Of a stretch of DNA of 10,352 nt, positions 5,216-10,352 are shown piece by piece (the first letter of the stretch is position 1; each line of letters opens with the position of its first letter). The notes below the pieces were generated by a model that did not search any database, had not been told where the DNA came from, and saw only the letters and a program-made list of their open reading frames with translations. Source of the stretch: an uncultured Clostridia bacterium. GTDB lineage: Bacteria > Bacillota > Clostridia > Christensenellales > Borkfalkiaceae. The stretch lies in the NCBI GenBank assembly GCA_905235815.1, contig CAJOMT010000038.1:1-10352 (forward strand), read 5' to 3'. The position numbers and the translations under genes are program-made.

Positions 5216-7510
5216 ATGCAACTTATAATAGTGGAATCGCCGTCAAAGGCAAAGACGATCGAAAAGTATCTCGGCGGTAAATACAAGGTGGACGCAAGCG
5301 GCGGACACGTCAGAGATTTACCCGAAAAGAGATTGGGAGTAAACGTGGCAAATAATTTTGAGCCTAATTACGTTATTTCGGCGGATAAAAAGCCGGTTAT
5401 AAAGAGGCTTAAAGAAAAGGTCGAAAAGGCGGATAAAGTCTATCTCGCAACCGACCCGGACAGAGAGGGCGAAGCGATAAGCTGGCATCTTCAAGAGGTG
5501 CTCGGATTGCAAGGCAAAGCGAGGAGAATAGAGTTTAACGAAATAAGCGAAAAGGCGGTAAAAGAGGCGCTTAAAAATCCCCGTGACATAGATTACAATC
5601 TCGTAGACTCCCAACAGGCGAGGAGGGTTTTGGATAGGCTGGTCGGCTATAAACTCAGTCCGCTCCTTTGTAAGAGAATACAAAACGGGCTTTCGGCAGG
5701 CAGAGTTCAGTCGGTGGCGCTCAAAATCGTCGTGGACAGAGAGCGTGAAATTCAAGCGTTCGTTCCGACCGAATACTGGAACTTGAAGGCAAGCGTAAAG
5801 GGCGACAAAACCGCAGCGTTTTCCACTCTTTTAGTCGAAAAGAACGGTAAAAAATTCAAGCCTGCAAACGAGCGTGAAGCGGCGGAGGCTGAAACCGCCA
5901 TAAGAAACGGCAAACTTATCGTTACGGAGAACAAAAAGAGCGTAACTTCGAGCCACGCTCTGCCGCCGTTTACGACTTCGACTATGCAGCAGGACGCATC
6001 GGCAAAACTCAATATGTCGTCGCCGATGTGTATGCAAGTGGCACAGCACTTATACGAGGGCATTGAAACCCCGAACGGACATCTGGCGTTCGTTACTTAT
6101 ATAAGGACGGATTCCGTGCGAGTATCCGTCGAGGCGCAAGCAGAGGCGAGGGAGTTCATAAAGAATAAATACGGCGAAGAGTACGTTCCCTTAAAACCCA
6201 ACGTATATAAGTCCAAAAAGAATGCGCAAGACGCCCACGAGGCAATTCGCCCCATAGATTTAGAACTTACGCCCGAAAAGGCAAAGGCAATTCTGGATAA
6301 GAACCACTATAATCTCTATAAGTTGATTTACGATAGATTCGTCGCCTCGCAAATGAGCGACGCAAAGTATGACAGCGCACAGATAACCGTAACTTCCGGC
6401 GATTACGCTTTAAAGGCGAACGGAAGAAACGTTAAGTTCAAGGGCTATACTGCCGTTTACGACGATTATAGGGTTAACGAAAACTCCGACGAGGAAGAAT
6501 CCGTAAAAGTCATTCCGAACGTTAAAGAGGGCGAAGAATTAAAACTCGTTTCGCTCGAAAAAGAACAGAAATTTACCAAACCGCCGACAAGATTTACGGA
6601 CGCAAGTTTGGTAAAAGTTATGGAAGACAAGGGGATAGGCAGACCTTCTACCTACGCCACGATAATTTCCGTTCTTTCCAAGCGCAAATACACGGTCAAA
6701 GACGGCAAATATATAGTTCCGACGGAAATAGCGTTCGAAATAACCGATATGCTTACTAAATATTTCGACGACATTATGGACGTATCATTTACCGCAAATA
6801 TGGAAGATAAACTCGACGATATAGAAAACGGCGGCAAGGATTGGCATAAAATAATAGCGGAGTTTTATCCGCCTTTCCAGGAAAAAGTCAATTTTGCCAC
6901 GACCGACGGCGACGAGGTTACGGATATAATATGCGAAAAATGCGGCGCGCCTATGATAAGAAAGGTCGGCAGATACGGTAAATTCCTCGCATGTTCGAGT
7001 TATCCGGAATGTTCTAACATAAAGAGCGAAAACGAAGAAGTCTCGGACGTAAAATGCGATAAATGCGGCGCACTTATGGTCTATAAGACGGGCAAATACG
7101 GCAAGTTCTTAACTTGTCCGAACTATCCGAATTGCTCGAATATCAAGCCGCTCGACGAAGAAACGACCGACGTAAAATGCGATAAATGCGGCGGCGAAAT
7201 GGTAATTAAAAAGGGAAAATTCGGCAAATATATGCAATGCAAGAGTTGCAAGGCGACAAAGAGTATGACCGAAAAAGTGGGCGTGTGTCCGAGGTGCAAG
7301 CGCCCGGCTCAGAAACTTATGTCAAAGAGCGGAAAAGTATATTACGGCTGTTCGGGTTATCCGGAATGTAACTTTATGAGTTGGGATCTGCCGACGGGCG
7401 AGACTTGCCCGAAGTGCGGCGGCTATATAGTCATAACAAAAGACGGAAAGACGAAAAAATGCTCGGAAAAGGGCTGTAACTATTCCGAAAAAATAAATAA
7501 AGAAAAATAA
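5216..7510 (+). CDS. topA: DNA topoisomerase I (type IA) with five C-terminal zinc ribbons
   Basis: This enzyme relaxes negative supercoils by passing one strand through a transient 5'-phosphotyrosyl break. The TOPRIM domain (1 to about 113) has E7 in VESPSKAKTI and the D80-D82-E84 triad in DPDREGEAISWH. The catalytic domain shows SAGRVQS (160-166), TSTMQQDA (254-261), the active-site Y295 with R297 in YIRTDS (295-300), HEAIRP (341-346) and GIGRPSTYA (473-481). Five four-cysteine ribbons follow, starting at C573, C614, C655, C691 and C731. The third ends CKSC (675-678) rather than C-x5-C and is atypical. The length of 764 residues exceeds the roughly 690 of Bacillus TopA, which the extra ribbons explain. 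GGAGGAG (5203-5209) lies inside the end of dprA; the ATG is three bases after the dprA stop. Confidence 0.98.
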   Translation: MQLIIVESPSKAKTIEKYLGGKYKVDASGGHVRDLPEKRLGVNVANNFEPNYVISADKKPVIKRLKEKVEKADKVYLATDPDREGEAISWHLQEVLGLQGKARRIEFNEISEKAVKEALKNPRDIDYNLVDSQQARRVLDRLVGYKLSPLLCKRIQNGLSAGRVQSVALKIVVDREREIQAFVPTEYWNLKASVKGDKTAAFSTLLVEKNGKKFKPANEREAAEAETAIRNGKLIVTENKKSVTSSHALPPFTTSTMQQDASAKLNMSSPMCMQVAQHLYEGIETPNGHLAFVTYIRTDSVRVSVEAQAEAREFIKNKYGEEYVPLKPNVYKSKKNAQDAHEAIRPIDLELTPEKAKAILDKNHYNLYKLIYDRFVASQMSDAKYDSAQITVTSGDYALKANGRNVKFKGYTAVYDDYRVNENSDEEESVKVIPNVKEGEELKLVSLEKEQKFTKPPTRFTDASLVKVMEDKGIGRPSTYATIISVLSKRKYTVKDGKYIVPTEIAFEITDMLTKYFDDIMDVSFTANMEDKLDDIENGGKDWHKIIAEFYPPFQEKVNFATTDGDEVTDIICEKCGAPMIRKVGRYGKFLACSSYPECSNIKSENEEVSDVKCDKCGALMVYKTGKYGKFLTCPNYPNCSNIKPLDEETTDVKCDKCGGEMVIKKGKFGKYMQCKSCKATKSMTEKVGVCPRCKRPAQKLMSKSGKVYYGCSGYPECNFMSWDLPTGETCPKCGGYIVITKDGKTKKCSEKGCNYSEKINKEK
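7046..7193 (+). repeat. Direct DNA repeat within the TopA zinc-ribbon region
   Basis: A 25-base segment at 7046-7070 recurs identically at 7169-7193, an offset of 123 bases or 41 codons in frame. It encodes DVKCDKCG at the start of ribbons 2 and 3. Ribbon 1 starts with the related CEKCGAPM. Exact DNA identity at synonymous positions suggests a fairly recent duplication of a ribbon unit, or gene conversion between units. Confidence 0.85.
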
Positions 7511-7517
7511 GATAAAG

Positions 7518-8837
7518 ATGAATAAAACCATAAGCGTTATAGGCGGCGGACTTGCCGGCAGCGAGGCGGCGTATTATCTGGCGAAGAAAGGGCATAAAGT
7601 GAGGCTATATGACGTTAAACCCGATAATTTCACGCCTGCGCACTCCAATAAAAATTACGGAGAACTCGTGTGTTCGAACTCCCTTAAAAGCAGCGACGTG
7701 TTCGGCAATGCGTGCGGACTTTTAAAAGAGGAAATGCGTATACTCGGTTCAATGGTGATAGACTCAGCCGATAAGACCGCCGTTCCGGCAGGAAACGCCT
7801 TAGCGGTAAACAGAGAGGAGTTCGCCGCAATGATTACGGACAGGCTGAAAAGTTTGCCGAATATCGAATTTGTCTGCAAAGAGATAGAAGAAATAGATTT
7901 TGACGAAAACGTGATAGTCGCTACCGGCCCCTTGACGACTCCTCGCCTTTGCGAGTTTTTAAAGGAAAAAATAGGCGGTGGATTTTATTTCTACGACGCC
8001 GCCGCTCCTATAATTTCAGCGGAGTCTATAGACTTAAATGAGGCGTTTATTGCGGACAGATACGGCGAGACGGGCGAGGGCGATTATATCAACTGTCCAA
8101 TCGATAAAGAGGGCTATAAGTCGTTTATCACCGAACTTTTGAATGCTAAATGCGTGGAACTCCACGGTTTTGAGGACGAAAAAGTATTCGAGGGGTGTAT
8201 GCCCGTAGAGGTAATGGCGAGGCGTGGCGAGGACACGCTCCGATTCGGGCCGTTAAAGCCGGCGGGACTTACCGATCCAAAGACGGGCAGATGGCCGTAT
8301 GCGTGTATGCAACTGAGGAAAGAGGACAAAGAGGGGAATATGTACAATATCGTCGGATTTCAGACCAACCTCTTGTTTCCGGAGCAAAAGCGAGTATTCA
8401 CAATGTTTCCGGCGCTTAAAAACGCAGAGTTTTTAAGATACGGAGTTATGCACAAGAATACGTATATCAACGCACCCGAAATTTTAAACGATGATTTTTC
8501 GGTAAAGGGGCACGGCACCGCATTTTTTGCAGGGCAGATAACCGGCGTCGAGGGGTACGTGGAGAGCACGGCGAGCGGACTTTGGGCGGCTATAAATATG
8601 GATAGAAAGTTAAACGGACTTTCGCCGCTTAAAGCGGATAATTCTACCGTCATCGGCGCTTTGGCGAGGTACGTTTCCACGCCGAATTCGGATTTCCAAC
8701 CGATGAACGCCAATTACGGAATAATAGGTCAGATCGAATACGACAGGCGCAAGAAATCCGAGAAAAAACGACTTATAGGCGAGCGTTCGCTCGAAGTAAC
8801 GAAAAAAATAAAGGAGATAATAGATAATGGAATTTAA
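7518..8837 (+). CDS. trmFO: Methylenetetrahydrofolate--tRNA-(uracil-5-)-methyltransferase TrmFO
   Basis: TrmFO methylates U54 in the T-loop of tRNAs, using methylenetetrahydrofolate as carbon donor and FADH2 as reductant. The 439-residue length is normal. The N-terminal FAD dinucleotide-binding motif is VIGGGLAGSEAAYYLAKKGHKVRLYD (7-32). Further family segments are ELVCSNSLKS (49-58) with C52, FEGCMPVEVMARRGEDTLRFGPLKPAGL (224-251) with C227, and FFAGQITGVEGYVESTASGL (336-355). The two cysteines match the catalytic pair described for the Bacillus enzyme (about C53 and C226). The ATG is seven bases after the topA stop. No good Shine-Dalgarno sequence is visible ahead of it (GATAAAG only), so translation may depend on coupling to topA. 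hslV starts inside its 3' end. Confidence 0.98.
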   Translation: MNKTISVIGGGLAGSEAAYYLAKKGHKVRLYDVKPDNFTPAHSNKNYGELVCSNSLKSSDVFGNACGLLKEEMRILGSMVIDSADKTAVPAGNALAVNREEFAAMITDRLKSLPNIEFVCKEIEEIDFDENVIVATGPLTTPRLCEFLKEKIGGGFYFYDAAAPIISAESIDLNEAFIADRYGETGEGDYINCPIDKEGYKSFITELLNAKCVELHGFEDEKVFEGCMPVEVMARRGEDTLRFGPLKPAGLTDPKTGRWPYACMQLRKEDKEGNMYNIVGFQTNLLFPEQKRVFTMFPALKNAEFLRYGVMHKNTYINAPEILNDDFSVKGHGTAFFAGQITGVEGYVESTASGLWAAINMDRKLNGLSPLKADNSTVIGALARYVSTPNSDFQPMNANYGIIGQIEYDRRKKSEKKRLIGERSLEVTKKIKEIIDNGI

Positions 8838-9360
8838 AGGAACGACTATTTGTGCGGTAAAAAAAGACGGCGTTACCGCAATAGCCGGCGATGGGCAAGT
8901 AACGCTCGGCGAATCGGTAGTTTTTAAAAATAACGCAGTAAAGGTAAGGAGAATTTATAACGGCAACGTGGTAATAGGTTTTGCGGGCACGGTATCGGAC
9001 GCATTCTCGCTTTGCGAGAGGTTCGAGGCAATGCTCAATAAATTTTCGGGAAATTTAGAGAGGAGCGCAGTGGAACTTGCCGAGCAGTGGCGCAGAGACC
9101 AAGCCGGCAGAAAGTTGGAAGCGATGATGATATGTGCGGATAAAGAGAGCCTTCTTATAGTTTCGGGAACGGGCGAAGTCATCGAGCCGGACGACGGCGT
9201 TTGCGCGATAGGCAGCGGCGGCAATTATGCGCTTGCGGCGGCGAGAGCGCTTGCGGAAGAAACCGATTATTCTGCGGATCAGATTGCCGTCAAGGCACTC
9301 AAAATAGCAAGCAGGATATGCATTTTTACGAACGACAACATAAAATGCGAAACAGTATAA
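8827..9360 (+). CDS. hslV: ATP-dependent protease peptidase subunit HslV (ClpQ)
   Basis: HslV forms the double-hexamer proteolytic chamber that HslU feeds with unfolded substrate. The 177-residue protein has GTTICAV at 5-11, so the predicted catalytic N-terminal threonine is T6 after removal of a five-residue MEFKG leader. Other signatures are AGDGQVTLG (20-28), K39 in VKVRR (the equivalent of the catalytic lysine of E. coli HslV), GFAGTVSDAFSL (51-62), WRRDQAGRKLEAMMI (88-102), SGTGEVIEPDDGVCAIGSGGNYALAAARAL (113-142) and the C-terminal FTNDNI. AAGGAGAT (8811-8818) lies eight bases before the ATG. The start overlaps trmFO by 11 bases. hslU begins 12 bases after its stop, so the two subunits are co-transcribed. 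Confidence 0.98.
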   Translation: MEFKGTTICAVKKDGVTAIAGDGQVTLGESVVFKNNAVKVRRIYNGNVVIGFAGTVSDAFSLCERFEAMLNKFSGNLERSAVELAEQWRRDQAGRKLEAMMICADKESLLIVSGTGEVIEPDDGVCAIGSGGNYALAAARALAEETDYSADQIAVKALKIASRICIFTNDNIKCETV

Positions 9361-9372
9361 AGGAGTGAGAGT

Positions 9373-10352
9373 ATGGATTTAACACCGAGAGAGATAGTTA
9401 CGGAGTTGGATAAATATATAATCGGACAAGACAAGGCGAAACGTGCGGTTGCGGTAGCACTCCGCAACAGGTATAGGCGCAGTAGACTTACCGATGAGCA
9501 GAGAGAGGAAATAACTCCGAAGAATATAATAATGAAAGGTCCTACGGGCGTAGGTAAAACGGAGATAGCGAGAAGGCTTGCAAAACTCGTTCGTGCGCCG
9601 TTTATAAAGGTAGAGGCGACGAAGTATACGGAAGTAGGATACGTCGGCAGAGACGTCGAGTCGATGATAAGGGATTTAGTAGAGGCGAGCGTCAGAATGG
9701 TAAAGGACGAGCATTACGCCTTAGTATCCGAGCGCGCGACGAAGATAGCCGAAAAGCAAATGGTAAAAGTTATCGGCGACGCTTTAAAGAGCGAACAAGC
9801 CGATACGCCCGACGAGATATTCAAAAACAATATTTTAGAGGGGCTTAGAAACGGAAAATATAACGATATGATGGTCGAGGTGGAATTGTTAGAGGAACCT
9901 AAAACCATTGACCTCGGCAACGGTATCAATACGGATATAACGATAGGCTCGATTTTCGGCGGAATGATGCCGAAAAAGCATAAAAAGAGAAAAGTACGTG
10001 TTCCCGACGCATTAAAGGCGATAATAGCGGAAGAAAGCGATAAACTCATCGATAACGATTCAGTCAAAGCCGAAGGCGTGAGGAGAGCGGAAGAAGAGGG
10101 AATAATATTCATAGACGAAATAGATAAGATTGCCGGCAAGGGCAACAGAGGCGGAGCGGACGTATCGAGAGAGGGCGTTCAGAGAGATATACTCCCGATA
10201 GTAGAGGGCTGTACGGTAAATACCAAATACGGAATGGTAAAGACGGACTATATACTCTTTATTGCCGCAGGAGCGTTCCACGTTTCGGCGATAGAGGACC
10301 TGATTCCCGAACTTCAAGGCAGATTTCCGATAAAAGTCGAACTTGCAAGCCT
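9373..10352 (+). CDS. hslU: ATP-dependent protease ATPase subunit HslU (ClpY), 3' end cut by window
   Basis: HslU is the AAA+ unfoldase hexamer that docks on HslV. The frame is open for 326 codons to the right edge with no stop, about three quarters of the usual 440-465 residues. It begins MDLTPREIVTELDKYIIGQD. It contains Walker A GPTGVGKT (56-63), the pore loop GYVGRD (89-94), Walker B IIFIDEID (244-251) and the family segment DLIPELQGRFPIKVEL (309-324). The stretch between about 110 and 230 is the variable I-domain. AAGGAG (9360-9365), overlapping the hslV stop, is seven bases before the ATG. Where most HslU proteins have (A/S)KPSD before LIPELQGR, this one has SAIED (305-309). In Bacillus the next gene is codY, but that lies outside the window. 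Confidence 0.97.
   Translation, partial: MDLTPREIVTELDKYIIGQDKAKRAVAVALRNRYRRSRLTDEQREEITPKNIIMKGPTGVGKTEIARRLAKLVRAPFIKVEATKYTEVGYVGRDVESMIRDLVEASVRMVKDEHYALVSERATKIAEKQMVKVIGDALKSEQADTPDEIFKNNILEGLRNGKYNDMMVEVELLEEPKTIDLGNGINTDITIGSIFGGMMPKKHKKRKVRVPDALKAIIAEESDKLIDNDSVKAEGVRRAEEEGIIFIDEIDKIAGKGNRGGADVSREGVQRDILPIVEGCTVNTKYGMVKTDYILFIAAGAFHVSAIEDLIPELQGRFPIKVELAS

Noticed and set aside
5318..5755. Minus-strand open frame of 145 codons inside topA
   Set aside because: It lies opposite the TOPRIM and catalytic region of topA, has no ribosome binding site of note and no recognisable motifs; a shadow frame.
6932..7480. Repeats with regular spacing as a possible CRISPR-like or tandem repeat array
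   Set aside because: They are in frame within topA and correspond to its zinc ribbon units, so protein architecture explains them.
9714..10145. Minus-strand open frame of 143 codons, Ser/Ile/Leu-rich
   Set aside because: It is antisense to hslU, which is unmistakable in the + frame. The hydrophobic composition comes from reading Glu/Lys/Asp codons in reverse.

Overview
The window is an ordinary, densely packed, single-strand stretch of bacterial core genes. All supported genes read on the + strand. It looks like a chromosomal segment from a Bacillota (Firmicutes) organism, most likely of the class Clostridia. The reasons are the conserved run dprA-topA-trmFO-hslV-hslU seen in low-GC Gram-positives, the folate-dependent TrmFO enzyme, strong AGGAGG-type ribosome binding sites and A-rich sigma-A type promoters. 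A finer placement (for example an uncultured Christensenellales-like lineage) is only a guess. I see no mobile element, CRISPR array, tRNA, rRNA or defence island, and no clearly novel multi-gene system.

Layout. Bases 1-138 are the last 45 codons of an unidentified gene. Bases 139-307 hold a good extended -10 promoter and a roughly 97-nt leader for rplS (ribosomal protein L19). In this leader a CCUCC element can pair with the Shine-Dalgarno sequence, and the RBS/start segment is duplicated just upstream of the real start. rplS (308-649) ends in a textbook intrinsic terminator (664-693). A second promoter (758-786) precedes a 594-residue membrane protein (807-2591), which looks like a GT-C glycosyltransferase with a large extracytoplasmic insert. 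This promoter probably drives a long operon: membrane protein, comM (YifB-type AAA+), dprA, topA, trmFO, hslV and hslU (cut by the window edge). The gaps in that run are 15, -4, 3, 7, -11 and 12 bases.

How the genes fit together. ComM and DprA both handle incoming single-stranded DNA during transformation and overlap by ATGA. TopA relaxes negatively supercoiled DNA. TrmFO makes m5U54 in tRNA. HslV and HslU form the two-part ATP-dependent protease. The grouping is a conserved housekeeping neighbourhood rather than one pathway. Compared with the Bacillus order (dprA-topA-trmFO-xerC-clpQ-clpY-codY), xerC is missing and hslV overlaps the end of trmFO. The genes often found between rplS and comM/dprA (ylqF, a signal peptidase gene, rnhB, yraN) are replaced by the membrane protein.

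Points most worth a second look are the rplS leader with its duplicated start segment, the altered signature motif in DprA, the glycosyltransferase-like membrane protein, and the five zinc ribbons of TopA with a recent-looking internal duplication.
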